54,885 bases of DNA from Chitinophaga tropicalis (GCF_009758205.1 NZ_WRXN01000022.1:1-54885); one strand, 5' to 3'. Shown: positions 28,201-37,056, counted from the stretch's first letter. Program-made: numbers and translations. The notes: a model not told the origin generated them from the letters alone.

Positions 28201-29180
28201 CCGGGAGTAAGTTCTTTTTCCAGGATTTCTTCTGTAATATTGTTAGGGTTATACCCTTCATTATCTGAAGCTTCTTCTGTGCCTTCTGTGATCTGTGTAG
28301 CCGGCTGTGATTGCAGCAGCGCATCTTCATCCGTAATGACGGCTTTCCCTGCAATAAGATCTCTCGTTGCTTCGCGAACCAATGACGGTGTAAAGGAAGT
28401 AGCCTGTACTCCGCCGATCAGCGTGTCCCAGTCAAATGCGGGGCCAATATCCCATTTACCGCTGCTGCGGTAGTTAATATGAGATACGATCCCTTTGAAG
28501 CCAAGCACATCGTTGGTGGTCAGGAAGCGTTTATCTTCCGGCAGGAACTGACGGGGAATATTATATTTTGCCGTGAGATAACGGAGCAGGATAATAGTGC
28601 TTTCCAGCTGTTCAGGAGTATAGGAGGCATAGTAGGACTGATCACGGAAAGGTGTGTCTGTCTTAATATAGGCTTCCGTGGTATTGAGAGAACAATAAGG
28701 ATCCGGCGGGCTCACAACACCTGTGTTAGGATTCTTTACACGGGAATAGATGGTTTCAAGTACACCATCCCTCGGTACAAGAAATCCATAGTTGGAGATC
28801 TCTATGCCTATGGTAGCTTTGTCCTGGCTGTTGCCTGTGCCCTGGTTGCCTATGCCCGCGCCTATGTGGCCGGACCAGTAGCCGGAATGGAAAAGCTGGT
28901 AAATGGTGCCGTCACGTCCTATTACGAATGCTACAGATACATGCCTGCTCTGCGTGGTCAGGGTATACATGTCTGATCTGACATTTCCTGCGGTAAAGTG
29001 CAGGACAATACGTTGTTTGGGGTGTTTGGTCTCGTAATAGTAATTACTCCGGTTGGGCTTATACAGTAAGCCGTTCAATGTGAGTGATTCATTTGGCACC
29101 GGTACTGATAAAGGTGAAAGGAAAGGCGCAGCTTCGTTCCTGAAACGAGCCTCGATCTGGGGTAAGGTTTCGTATCTCAT
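25242..29180 (-). CDS. Amidase-caspase-SGNH hydrolase fusion protein
   Basis: 1312 residues, three hydrolase domains, no signal peptide (starts MRYETLPQIEARFRNEAAPF). (1) Amidase_2/PGRP-type N-acetylmuramoyl-L-alanine amidase, about 50-260: His61 in HFTAG, H105 in SGHIGAG, E127 in GIEISN, His234 and Asp244 in SHINYRSSGKWDIG fit the Zn/catalytic set. (2) Caspase-like peptidase C14, about 328-610: His408 in FYFSGHGT and Cys470 in ICDCCHSGD are the dyad of metacaspases and paracaspases. A beta-rich linker similar to regions that follow bacterial caspase domains lies at 620-1060. (3) SGNH/GDSL esterase, about 1066-1300: Ser1076 in EGDSWFQ, Asn1135 in SGGGNDI, Asp1272 and His1275 in DEIHPTNDG. The amidase suggests peptidoglycan as target and the caspase proteolytic activation, but the cytoplasmic location does not fit a normal cell-wall enzyme. 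A lysis or suicide protein is a hypothesis. Confidence 0.85.
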   Translation of the reverse strand: MRYETLPQIEARFRNEAAPFLSPLSVPVPNESLTLNGLLYKPNRSNYYYETKHPKQRIVLHFTAGNVRSDMYTLTTQSRHVSVAFVIGRDGTIYQLFHSGYWSGHIGAGIGNQGTGNSQDKATIGIEISNYGFLVPRDGVLETIYSRVKNPNTGVVSPPDPYCSLNTTEAYIKTDTPFRDQSYYASYTPEQLESTIILLRYLTAKYNIPRQFLPEDKRFLTTNDVLGFKGIVSHINYRSSGKWDIGPAFDWDTLIGGVQATSFTPSLVREATRDLIAGKAVITDEDALLQSQPATQITEGTEEASDNEGYNPNNITEEILEKELTPGSGKVYALLAGINNYDRVRKLNGCLEDIKRVKEYLERRTTLDCKVKTLLDDQASRAGIAKGFEEHLGQAGKDDTVLFYFSGHGTREEADPLWDETDQLLECLVCHDGGTTRSPEFLLTDKELRYLLAELYKKTQAHIVVICDCCHSGDNTRGALVEAAFADNTIAKRMIVTSRVSGAFEQRQWSDFMFSSKIRKEDIAGKKPGEFLPEGQHIQIAACESDQSAMEVNGEGVFTKQLLAALDASGGNLSYNVLRNRIRQYLRFSFEQTPRIYASGKNAAALLAAGFLNRPLTDQTVIAEATYNSTKGWQLNIGAIHGVTADSKVAIINTENAQEKLKATIKKVFIDYSIIAITGNLSTGLAHKAEVAGLMSGNILLELNNWNGHPKEMDALLEDIRTKTDGHFEFESSDNNSARRADYTVHIRAGEAVITRPGDPYRPLVQPQPLMSKEDNAFLLETLKHMSQWHFIKQLQNADIPKGFPAKPLKIEVTRVFNDGSKKLLDTEGGTAILQYEEGDKSLQGALQIQITNTTKQDLYVAAIYLDMLFQSFLDFLPQRTQKLEAGASLFLQLEGDDLLRFELSEVAREYNWPEIAEFLKFIVSTEEFNAESLVLEALPRPYILADKDRRVIERSLVTRKNDPVQFSGWITQTLSLIQQNPLYNHISKATAEALMDYEETAFYAAGLYYDVTPDENGEPSLLSLKKELVLPEGERGILGDFKLWAANTIETLQRKRLYKKLKNTSRTRIVAEGDSWFQYPILVQDILDHLYRLYAIRSFAEAGDTMENYMKEREYVEPIAEEQAIFYLVSGGGNDILGKQFRGSLRDTPDPNDATPRRYLNETFFDKLDMLEAWYKEMFTELKIRYPHLRILTHSYDYIIPVDTEMYPKKTSWLGVYMIEKGIEPQAEREALIRFMVDEFNTRLKNAVKAFPDYVSYINVRGLVARNSWYDEIHPTNDGFKLVADRFVAEIERLKAGLQPIQELAAGPELV

Positions 29181-29337
29181 GCTTGAGGTTTGTTTTAAAT
29201 TTTTGGGGATGTGCTGTTATATTGTCCTGTTTTGAAGCCAGGCTGTTCTTCTCTTATATGTGTGAAAATGAAAATCTGTGGTTATAACCAGGCTTATATG
29301 ACCCCGAATTTATGTCATTAAATCTGAAAATAAAAAA

Positions 29338-29366
29338 ATTGCTTCTGCCTGAGGCAGAAGCAATTA
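29338..29366 (-). terminator. Terminator of the lipoprotein gene
   Basis: AATTGCTTCTGCC / GGCAGAAGCAATT, 13-bp perfect stem with a TGA loop; on the minus strand followed by TTTTTTTATTT. It ends the gene at 29398. Confidence 0.85.
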
Positions 29367-29397
29367 TGGCAATGTCCGGTCCAATAATTTTGTCTTT

Positions 29398-30501
29398 TTA
29401 AAGTGTGTTCAAGGTATTTATCAGATTGACCAGATCGGTCGCTGAAACCTCTGCTAATGTGAATTTGATAGGAGAATAATTAGTACCAGCCGCAGGCGCC
29501 GCCACTGTTATATTTGGCAACAGCTGTGCATAGAATTTTCCATTCAGGGCCGTAATGGCAAGGAAGGATCCTTTCTGTCCAACAGAAACGGCGGTCTGAT
29601 AGCTCAGAAATCCCTTAAATCCTGCAGGAGCATCCAGGATAAGGTTATATAATTTCACCACAGAATTGATGCCCTGTGGCTTAAAATAAAGCAGGCTGGG
29701 TTGCTCTGACAGGGATTGCTGTGTTTCATCATTAAAATAGTTGCTAAAGTATCCCAGTACAGTAGTTTTTGGAGTAGGTGTGCTGTATAGCACATCACAG
29801 TTAGTCCAGCGCAGCAGATCTGAGAGCTGGAAGTCGACAGTACCTGTAGTGGCATTGAACAGTGCATATGTTGGCAGCTGGCTCCAGTCAACACCGGGAG
29901 CTACGGCAACAGGTATGACCACACCAACCGGCTGATTGAACTGGTTATACCCATTCAATGTGGTAGTTGCGGAAGTATCGCCATCCCAGAGCGGCAGCTT
30001 CTCCTGCCCGGCGGGCCTTCCTACTGCCGGCGCCTGTACGCCGATAGTAACACCAGGTCTCAGCTTCAGCTCTGTAGAACCCTGAGTAGCTCTTACAAAG
30101 AATTCTCCGAATGACTGGAGGAAATTAGCTCCGGAGGCAGTCTGCCTGTCAGCAAATACAAAATCCTTAGGTTCGAAGATCTCTTTGAAAGAAAGAGTGA
30201 TCACTCCTGTGGCTGTACTGCCGTCAGGTTTTACAAAGGCCAGGGAAGGGATAGTGTATGTGACCTTCTTTTTAGTGGTCAGTACTTTACGGCCTTCCGC
30301 CTGTACAGTAAAGAATTCAGGCTGGGGTCCCACCTTCCTGAAAAGTTCTGCCAGCAAAGCGCCGTCTTTACTGATAAAACCGGCGGCAGCTATAGTTTCC
30401 GGTGTTTTCAGTTTTTGATCATCAGATTGTTTTTTGCAGGACGCAAAACCAAGTGCAACAGTTGCCACCAAGGCAAGTGCTTTGACAGAAAGGGATTTCA
30501 T
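29398..30501 (-). CDS. Lipoprotein, unknown function
   Basis: 367 residues. The N-terminus has a lipoprotein signal (ALVATVALGFASC, lipid-attached Cys at about 22) and then a KKQSDDQK linker, so it is anchored in a membrane facing the periplasm or surface. Beta-rich segments follow (TIPSLAFVKPDGSTATGVITLSF, ELKLRPGVTIGV, FKGFLSYQTAVSVGQKGSFLAI) and the family is not recognised. Similar proteins in Bacteroidota are annotated only as hypothetical lipoproteins. It is a single transcription unit, and the divergent AraC gene shares its upstream region, which carries a perfect palindrome at 30642. Confidence 0.65.
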   Translation of the reverse strand: MKSLSVKALALVATVALGFASCKKQSDDQKLKTPETIAAAGFISKDGALLAELFRKVGPQPEFFTVQAEGRKVLTTKKKVTYTIPSLAFVKPDGSTATGVITLSFKEIFEPKDFVFADRQTASGANFLQSFGEFFVRATQGSTELKLRPGVTIGVQAPAVGRPAGQEKLPLWDGDTSATTTLNGYNQFNQPVGVVIPVAVAPGVDWSQLPTYALFNATTGTVDFQLSDLLRWTNCDVLYSTPTPKTTVLGYFSNYFNDETQQSLSEQPSLLYFKPQGINSVVKLYNLILDAPAGFKGFLSYQTAVSVGQKGSFLAITALNGKFYAQLLPNITVAAPAAGTNYSPIKFTLAEVSATDLVNLINTLNTL

Positions 30502-30641
30502 GTTATCAGTTTTTAGTTAGGAAATTCAGAGGGTTACATATATAGGTGATCAATGCTTTACAATGATAAGCGTGATAACATGAAATAAAACCGCAGGAAG
30601 AAAAATATGACAGTACGATATTTCGCAGCAACAATGGCGAT

Positions 30642-30659
30642 ATTACGATATATCGTAAT
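30642..30659. promoter_or_regulatory. Palindromic operator candidate upstream of the AraC gene
   Basis: ATTACGATATATCGTAAT is a perfect 18-bp palindrome. A half-related TACGATATTTCG lies 28 bp further left (30614-30625). Both sit in the divergent region between the lipoprotein gene and the AraC gene, so they are likely regulator binding sites. The AraC protein itself or another regulator could bind here. Confidence 0.55.
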
Positions 30660-30750
30660 TATCATATGACAAAATCCTCTATAAATATTGATTTTCAACA
30701 GCTATCTCTCAGGCATGTATTTAGCCTGTTCTATTAAAACTGTTGTAATT

Positions 30751-31641
30751 ATGAAATATCCCGAATTTTTCCCCCTGTTAAAATTAGAGGACCCTGACAC
30801 CAGTCTGCCATTTGAGATCTTTTCTATCAGAAGAATGAAAGGAGAGATAATGACCCATAACAGCCATCCGCATAAGCAAAACTATCTTGAAATCATCTGG
30901 ATCACGAAAGGCAGTGGCTGCCTTATTATTGACCTTGACAGGCATGAACTGAAAGCTAACAGTATCTTCTGCGTCACCCCCGGACAGCTGCATCAGCTGA
31001 AAACAGATGAAGACACGGAAGGATATATCCTCACATTCACCGAATCTTTCCTTTGCCTGGGCGACCAGGAATATGACCTGACCTATAATTCAGGGCTTTT
31101 TCAGGCCTTTTCCCGATCGGCCGGAATATATATTGATGAAGAGATAGCAATGGAAATGAACAGCATCATTGCGAAGATGATAAAAGAATGTCATAACGTA
31201 TATCTCTTCAGAACAGAGATACTGCGCCGTTACCTGAAGATCTTCCTTATTTACCTGACAAGGCAATTCCAGGGCCCTTTACAGACTACTATGCAAACCA
31301 GGAACCTGGAGCTGATGGAACGCTTTAAATCCCTCGTGGAAGTACACTTCAAATCGCACAGGAAAGTGGCGGATTATGCGCGCCTGCTAACAGTAACGCC
31401 TAATTACCTGAATGAGATCGTAAAAAAGATCAGTGGTTATCCTGCCAGCTATCATATCAGGCAGCGTATAGTACTGGAAGCCAAAAGAAGGGCAGCTTAC
31501 TCTGACGTATGTATGAAAGAAGTGGCCTGGTATCTTGGTTTTTCAGATATAGCACATTTCAGCAAGTTCTTTAAGAACACTACTGGTACTACTTATTCTG
31601 ATTTTAAGAGGGAATGCCTTATTGTTTCATCCGGCAACTGA
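30751..31641 (+). CDS. AraC-family transcriptional regulator
   Basis: 296 residues from the ATG at 30751 (MKYPEFFPLLKLEDPDTS); the frame continues upstream to a TTG at 30688, but the ATG start fits the conserved N-terminus of this subfamily. The N-terminal half is a cupin-like sensing domain (MTHNSHPHKQNYLEIIWITKGSG, FCVTPGQLHQL). The C-terminal half has the two HTH motifs (RKVADYARLLTVTPNYLNEIV and MKEVAWYLGFSDIAHFSKFFKN) that bind DNA. Targets are unknown; the divergent lipoprotein gene and its own promoter, which share the palindrome at 30642, are candidates. Confidence 0.9.
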   Translation: MKYPEFFPLLKLEDPDTSLPFEIFSIRRMKGEIMTHNSHPHKQNYLEIIWITKGSGCLIIDLDRHELKANSIFCVTPGQLHQLKTDEDTEGYILTFTESFLCLGDQEYDLTYNSGLFQAFSRSAGIYIDEEIAMEMNSIIAKMIKECHNVYLFRTEILRRYLKIFLIYLTRQFQGPLQTTMQTRNLELMERFKSLVEVHFKSHRKVADYARLLTVTPNYLNEIVKKISGYPASYHIRQRIVLEAKRRAAYSDVCMKEVAWYLGFSDIAHFSKFFKNTTGTTYSDFKRECLIVSSGN

Positions 31642-31764
31642 TAAAACATACCCTCATATGTACCACCACTACGATAATATATACAAGTGTTTCCGTCATA
31701 CGGAAATTGATTTTTATCTTCTGCATATCTACATTTGGGCCCAAAAGCCCACTGCCACGTTATT

Positions 31765-32241
31765 ATGAATATGAATAGCATGAATACTTCATACAGGTCA
31801 GCCCGGTTAACAGATGCTGAGGAACTTACTATCATGTCTATGGAACTGTACAATGAAGTTGTTAACCGGAAAGATTTTACAGAGAACAGGATCGTTGCCT
31901 CATTACGCTTTTATGAAGAGAACAGTAATATGGGAGAAGTGCTTATGCTTGAATATAACAGCAGGTTGGCGGGGTATGCAATTGTATTCAGGTTCTGGAG
32001 CAACGAGTATGGGGGATTAATACTGGGAGTTGATGAGTTATTTATCAGAAAGCCTTTCCGCAGGTTAGGCATTGCAAAGACCTTCATCAATTCACTGATC
32101 AGTGAAGAAAAGAATAATCCTCTCTTTGCGGGGGTAGAAATGGAAGGGCATGCGGATAATGATGTAGCGAATAAACTGTATGCTTCAATAGGGGTCCCCA
32201 AGAATAACAATTCATTTTATATACGACTGTTTAAAAGATAA
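31765..32241 (+). CDS. GNAT N-acetyltransferase
   Basis: 158 residues from the ATG at 31765 (MNMNSMNTSYRSARLTDAEELTIM); an in-frame TTG 30 bp upstream is less likely. The GNAT core is visible: VDELFIRKPFRRLGIAKTFI is beta4 plus the acetyl-CoA pyrophosphate loop (R/Q-x-x-G-x-G/A), and VEMEGHADNDVANKLYASIGV is the helix and the conserved N-x-x-A-x-x-L-Y end motif. Members acetylate amines of small molecules, antibiotics or protein N-termini, and the substrate is not readable. It follows the AraC gene by about 120 bp but has no clear functional tie. Confidence 0.87.
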   Translation: MNMNSMNTSYRSARLTDAEELTIMSMELYNEVVNRKDFTENRIVASLRFYEENSNMGEVLMLEYNSRLAGYAIVFRFWSNEYGGLILGVDELFIRKPFRRLGIAKTFINSLISEEKNNPLFAGVEMEGHADNDVANKLYASIGVPKNNNSFYIRLFKR

Positions 32242-32259
32242 TCCCTTAAAAAAATAAAT

Positions 32260-32290
32260 AGCGCCACATGGAGTAGTGGCGCTACCGGGC
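32260..32290. terminator. Terminator between GNAT and efflux operon
   Basis: TAGCGCCAC (32260-32268) pairs with GTGGCGCTA (32276-32284) across 7 bases between convergent genes; on the minus strand it is followed by TTTATTTTTTT. Confidence 0.75.
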
Positions 32291-32325
32291 TAACAACATT
32301 ATCTACCTATTACAACTGTCCTGTA

Positions 32326-33774
32326 TTATTTCCATCCACCACCAAGGCTCCTGTACAATTCTACAGAAGCGCTCAACTGCTGCCTGGTAATATCAGCCTG
32401 GGTAAGCTCAGCTTCCAGGGACCTTCCCTGTGCTGTGATCACTTCCAGGTAATTAGCCATTCCGCTTTTGAACAACAGCTGCGCATGCTGTGTAGCAAGA
32501 TGCGTAGTGTTGACCTGGGCAGTAGCTATCTCTTGCTGTGTTTTCAGCTTATCCAGTTTCACCAGGGCATTCGCCACTTCTCCTATAGCGTCAAGCGCCA
32601 GCTGTCTGAAACGGATCACCGCTTCTTCCCTCTCTACTTTCGCTACTTCCAGCTGAGTTTTCAACTCTCTGCGCTGAAAGAGAGGTTGTGTAAGACCTCC
32701 TGCCACTGTACCGAAAAGGGAGGAAGGCAGATCGAACCATTTATCTGCTTTAAAGGCATTCGCACCACCACTGGCAGTAATATTCAATGATGGATACATG
32801 CTACCCTGTGCGGCCCCTACCCTTGCGTTAGCTGCTACCAGCGCCATCTCTCCGGCTTTTACGTCGGGGCGGTTGCTGATCAGCGCAGCAGGTACGCCGG
32901 TAGATACCATCTCGTTAAGAGGCGTTGAGGTAAGCGTAGCATTATATGTCACAGTTCCCGGCAGTTCTCCGGTAAGGATGCGTATGGTGTTCTGCTGGAT
33001 AGCTAATGCCTGTTCCAGCTGAGGCACCAGCAATGCGGCTGTTTGCCGTTGTGCTTCCGCCTGTTGTACTGCCAGTTCGGTTACCTCACCTGCAGTTTTC
33101 TGCAGGCGTATCATCTGTACGATTGTATCGCTGAGCGCTACATTGCTACGGGCAATATTCAGCTGGGCATCCAGCATCAGCAGGTTGTAGTAACCGTTGG
33201 CTATATTGGCCACCAGTCCTGTCTGCACAGCATGTGCGCCTTCATATGTTTCAAGGTAGCTGGCTAATGCAGCCTCTTTACGACGGCGTATCTTACCCCA
33301 TACATCAATTTCCCATGACAGGGTACCACCCAGATTAAAGTCTTCTATATGGTCTGTGCCTATGAACTGGCTCAGGTTTCTGCCATTCAGACTGTTTTTG
33401 GACGGGATGGACGTAGAGGCTGATGCGTTCAGGCTTACAGAAGGCAGCCAGGCCACTTTCGCCTGTTTCAGGTAAGCATCAGCAGATTCTATGCGTTTCA
33501 GCGCCAACTGAAGATCATAGTTGCCGGATACTGCTTTGGAGATCAATCCCTGGAGGGTAGGGTCAGTGAAGAACCGTTTCCATTCCAACGTAGCGATACT
33601 ACTGTCTGCCGTTGAGGTCACAGTTGCAGCAGAATCTGCGAACTGTGACGGCAGGTCCAGGGCGGGCCGTTCATAATTCCGGCCCACCCGGCATGCTGCC
33701 ATACCTACAACTATAAATAAACAGACGAATGAAACGTTGATATATTTTAGTGTCATTATATTTTTCTTTATCAT
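32326..33774 (-). CDS. RND efflux outer membrane factor (NodT/TolC family lipoprotein)
   Basis: 482 residues; forms the outer membrane channel of the tripartite pump. The N-terminal lipoprotein signal (VCLFIVVGMAAC) is followed by the typical NYERP motif. Two long coiled-coil repeats (for example ALKRIESADAYLKQAKVAWLPS and EVERE...LALDAIGEVANALVKLDK) make the helical barrel. GGTLSWEIDVWGKIRRRKEAA and AGGLTQPLFQRRELKTQLEVA are family signatures. The start could be either Met1 or the internal Met7. It is the last gene of an operon with adaptor and RND pump, 39 bp after the pump gene. Confidence 0.92.
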   Translation of the reverse strand: MIKKNIMTLKYINVSFVCLFIVVGMAACRVGRNYERPALDLPSQFADSAATVTSTADSSIATLEWKRFFTDPTLQGLISKAVSGNYDLQLALKRIESADAYLKQAKVAWLPSVSLNASASTSIPSKNSLNGRNLSQFIGTDHIEDFNLGGTLSWEIDVWGKIRRRKEAALASYLETYEGAHAVQTGLVANIANGYYNLLMLDAQLNIARSNVALSDTIVQMIRLQKTAGEVTELAVQQAEAQRQTAALLVPQLEQALAIQQNTIRILTGELPGTVTYNATLTSTPLNEMVSTGVPAALISNRPDVKAGEMALVAANARVGAAQGSMYPSLNITASGGANAFKADKWFDLPSSLFGTVAGGLTQPLFQRRELKTQLEVAKVEREEAVIRFRQLALDAIGEVANALVKLDKLKTQQEIATAQVNTTHLATQHAQLLFKSGMANYLEVITAQGRSLEAELTQADITRQQLSASVELYRSLGGGWK

Positions 33775-33813
33775 CTTAAATATGTTCCGGAAAGGAGCTA
33801 TATGATATCCTGT

Positions 33814-36800
33814 TTAAACCATCACTTCGTCTTCGTGATGTTTCTCCGGCTTGCGGCCTACTTTTTCCTGCAGGTACTGGAATATGATGAACAGTACCGG
33901 GATAGCAAAGATACCCAGCAGTACACCGGTAAGCATTCCGCCTGCCGCACCTGTACTGATGGAACGGTTACCCAGTGCAGAAGAACCTGTAGCTCTCATC
34001 AGCGGCATCAGACCTGCCACGAAGGCGAACGAGGTCATGAGGATAGGTCTTAAGCGCAGCTTGGATGCTTCCAGTGCTGCTGCCAGCAGTCCCATACCGT
34101 TACGGCGCCGCTGCACGGCATATTCCACAATCAGGATGGCGTTCTTGGCCAGCAAACCTATCAGCATGATCAGACCTACCTGTACATAGATATTGTTGTC
34201 TATACCAAAGATGTTAATGAAGACAAACACACCGAAGATACCCAGTGGAATAGAGAGGATAACGGCCAGTGGCAGAATGTAGCTTTCATACTGGGCTGCC
34301 AGCAGGAAGTATACAAATACCAGACAGAGCAGGAATATGATACCTGCCTGACCACCGGCGGCAATCTCTTCTTTGGTCATACCAACCCACTCATAAGTAT
34401 ACCCTCTTGGCAGGTATTGCTGCGCCACTTCTTCTACTGCCCTGATAGCATCGCCGGAGCTGTAGCCGGGTTTCGGCTGACCATTGATGGTAACGGCGTT
34501 GAAGAGGTTGTTGCGGGTCACGGTTTCAGGGCCATATACACGTTCCAGTTTCACAACGGTGTTGATAGGCACCATTTCTCCCAGGTTGTTCTTCACGAAG
34601 ATGTTGTTCAGAGAACCAGGCTCTGCACGTGCAGGCGCTTCTGCCTGTACAATTACACGGTAATATTTACCGAAGCGGTTGAAGTCAGATGCGAAAGTAC
34701 TACCATAATACACCTGCAGGGTTTGCAGGATATCTGATACGGAGATACCCAGCTGTTTAGCCTTACCTTCATCTATCTCCACACTGTATTGCGGGTTACC
34801 GGCGTTAAAGGTGGTAAAGGCAAAAGCGATCTCTTTACGTTTCATCAGTTCTCCGATAAATCCGTATGCTGTATTAGCCAGTTTATCAATAGGTCCGCTG
34901 TTACGGTCCTGGAGTATCACCTCAAAACCATCCACGTTAGAGAAACCTGGTACAGTAGGCATGTTGAACATGAAGATGTTAGCTTCATTGATGCCTGCCA
35001 GCTGTCCCTGCATCATACCCATTACTTCTTTCAGATCTTTTACCTTTCCTCTTTTAGAATGTTCTTTCAGCTTTACGAAACCTACGCCGTAGGCAGAGCT
35101 GTTAGAGTTGGTAAGGAGGTTAAAGCCGGAAACGCTCAGGTAAGAGTTTACAGCCTCCAGCGCTTTCATCTTATTCTCTACCTTTTCTATCACCTGCCTG
35201 GTACGTTCCAGGGAAGATCCCGGAGGCATGGTAACAGAGTATACCACGAAGCCGTTATCCTCTGTAGGGATAAAGCCTGTAGGCGTTTTCTTCACCAGGT
35301 ATACGGTAACACCGCATATTACTGCCAGTGCAGCGAAGGTGATCCATTTATATCTTACCAGGAAACGGAGGCTGTGAATGTACTTGTTGGTAACAGCATC
35401 AAAGCCGGTGTTGAAGGCAGAGAAGAAACGTTTACCAAAACCATTAGTGGCGTATTTATCATTATGAGAATCCTTGTCGTGGTGGTTCTTCAGCAACAGG
35501 GCGCAAAGCGCAGGGCTCAATGTCAACGCGTTAAGCGCGGAAATGATGATAGCGATGGCCAGCGTAAAGGCAAACTGACGGTAGAACACACCTGCCGGCC
35601 CCTGCATGAAACCTACCGGGATAAACACGGCAGCCATTACCAGGGTGATGGAGATGATAGCCCCGGATATTTCCTGCATGCTGACAATGGTAGCATTACG
35701 TGGCGACATCCTGATACGTTCCATCTTGGCATGCACCGCTTCCACCACCACAATGGCATCATCCACCACTATACCGATGGCAAGCACCAGGGCGAAGAGG
35801 GTAAGCAGGTTGATGGTGAAGCCAAACAGCTGCATGAAGAAGAAAGTACCTATGATAGCCACCGGTACTGCAATAGCAGGAATAAGGGTGGAACGGAAAT
35901 CCTGCAGGAAGATGAATACCACGATAAATACCAGTATAAAGGCTTCTATCAGGGTATGTTGTACCTGCTCTATAGATTCGTCCAGATATTCCTTGGTGCT
36001 GTAGATATTAAAGTAATCCACGCCCTGGGGGAATAATCCTTTCGCTTTCTTCATCAGCTCATTTACAGACACCTGTATATCATTCGCATTGGACCCTGCA
36101 GTCTGATAGATAGCGATACCAATACCATATTTGCCGTTCACTTTGGTATCACTGCTGTACGTGAAGGAACCAAATTCAACGCGGGCCACATCTTTCAGGG
36201 TCAGGAGAGATCCATCCGGATTGGCTTTCAGAACAATGTTCTCGTATTGTTCGTTCTTATTGCGTTTTCCTTTGTACTTGATCACATATTCAAAGGATTC
36301 CTTGCTGCTTTCGCCAAAGCGTCCAGGAGCGGCTTCCAGGTTCTGTTCCCTGATGGCGGCCAGTACGTCCTGTGGAGACAGGTTATTGGCGGCCAGGCGG
36401 TCAGGTTGTAACCAGATACGCATGGAGTAATCTTTAGCGCCAAACACCATTGCCTGACCTACACCGGTTACACGTTGTATTTCCGGGATGATGTTGATCT
36501 TGGCATAGTTCTGCAGGAACTTCTCATCGTAATCTTCTTTATCGCTCACCAGGTTCACCACCATGATCATACTGTTCTGTTGCTTCTGTGTGGTGATACC
36601 TGCGCTTACAACTTCTGTTGGCAGCAGGCTGGTAGCTTTGGATACACGGTTCTGCACGTTCACGGCAGCAAGGTCCGGATCTGTACCCAGTTTAAAATAT
36701 ACGTTGAGGGTCATGGAGCCGTCGTTGTTGGAAGTGGAGGTCATGTAGGTCATGTTCTCCACACCGTTCACGGCTTCTTCTATGGGTGTGGCCACGGAAC

Positions 36801-36975
36801 GGGCCACTACTTCAGCGTTTGCACCCGGGTAAGAGGCAGTTACCGCCACACTTGGAGGTGCGATATCAGGGAACTGCGTAACCGGGAGAGTGACCAGTGA
36901 TAACAATCCCAGCAGCACCAGGATAATGGAGATCACTGTTGCCAGTACCGGTCTTTCTATGAATTTTCTTAACAT
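33814..36975 (-). CDS. RND efflux pump, inner membrane transporter (HAE1/AcrB type)
   Basis: 1053 residues, the full AcrB-like length: start MLRKFIERPVLATVISIILVLLG, twelve transmembrane helices in two groups around two large periplasmic loops. The proton-relay pair is visible as VLAIGIVVDDAIVVVEAV in helix 4, with GFIPTEDNGFVVYSVTMPPGSSLERT in the second loop and a C-terminal helix near FAIPVLFIIFQYLQEKVG. It exports hydrophobic drugs, dyes or solvents with proton motive force. Partners are the adaptor encoded upstream (101 bp gap with a hairpin) and the outer membrane factor downstream. Long ORFs on the plus strand here are shadows. Confidence 0.96.
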   Translation of the reverse strand: MLRKFIERPVLATVISIILVLLGLLSLVTLPVTQFPDIAPPSVAVTASYPGANAEVVARSVATPIEEAVNGVENMTYMTSTSNNDGSMTLNVYFKLGTDPDLAAVNVQNRVSKATSLLPTEVVSAGITTQKQQNSMIMVVNLVSDKEDYDEKFLQNYAKINIIPEIQRVTGVGQAMVFGAKDYSMRIWLQPDRLAANNLSPQDVLAAIREQNLEAAPGRFGESSKESFEYVIKYKGKRNKNEQYENIVLKANPDGSLLTLKDVARVEFGSFTYSSDTKVNGKYGIGIAIYQTAGSNANDIQVSVNELMKKAKGLFPQGVDYFNIYSTKEYLDESIEQVQHTLIEAFILVFIVVFIFLQDFRSTLIPAIAVPVAIIGTFFFMQLFGFTINLLTLFALVLAIGIVVDDAIVVVEAVHAKMERIRMSPRNATIVSMQEISGAIISITLVMAAVFIPVGFMQGPAGVFYRQFAFTLAIAIIISALNALTLSPALCALLLKNHHDKDSHNDKYATNGFGKRFFSAFNTGFDAVTNKYIHSLRFLVRYKWITFAALAVICGVTVYLVKKTPTGFIPTEDNGFVVYSVTMPPGSSLERTRQVIEKVENKMKALEAVNSYLSVSGFNLLTNSNSSAYGVGFVKLKEHSKRGKVKDLKEVMGMMQGQLAGINEANIFMFNMPTVPGFSNVDGFEVILQDRNSGPIDKLANTAYGFIGELMKRKEIAFAFTTFNAGNPQYSVEIDEGKAKQLGISVSDILQTLQVYYGSTFASDFNRFGKYYRVIVQAEAPARAEPGSLNNIFVKNNLGEMVPINTVVKLERVYGPETVTRNNLFNAVTINGQPKPGYSSGDAIRAVEEVAQQYLPRGYTYEWVGMTKEEIAAGGQAGIIFLLCLVFVYFLLAAQYESYILPLAVILSIPLGIFGVFVFINIFGIDNNIYVQVGLIMLIGLLAKNAILIVEYAVQRRRNGMGLLAAALEASKLRLRPILMTSFAFVAGLMPLMRATGSSALGNRSISTGAAGGMLTGVLLGIFAIPVLFIIFQYLQEKVGRKPEKHHEDEVMV

Positions 36976-37021
36976 AATCTTTTAATTAGCTGATGGATCT
37001 GTTGTGAGAAAAGCGTAGAGT

Positions 37022-37056
37022 TCCCCCCGGCAGCCTTCAGCTGCCATCACGGGGGT
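37022..37056 (-). promoter_or_regulatory. Intercistronic hairpin between adaptor and pump genes
   Basis: On the minus strand CCCCC-gtgat-GGCAGC-tgaag-GCTGCC-GGGGG folds as a two-part stem in the 100-bp gap between the adaptor and pump genes. It has no T-run, so it may stabilise the adaptor mRNA or set the ratio of the two products. Confidence 0.5.

Noticed and set aside
30688..30750. TTG start and 21 extra codons for the AraC gene
   Set aside because: The extension covers leader DNA; the ATG at 30751 starts the conserved part.
34789..36036. 415-codon ORF on the plus strand inside the RND pump gene
   Set aside because: Composition is the complement of the pump codons; no domain, no start signal. 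Same for the 141-codon ORF at 36475-36900.
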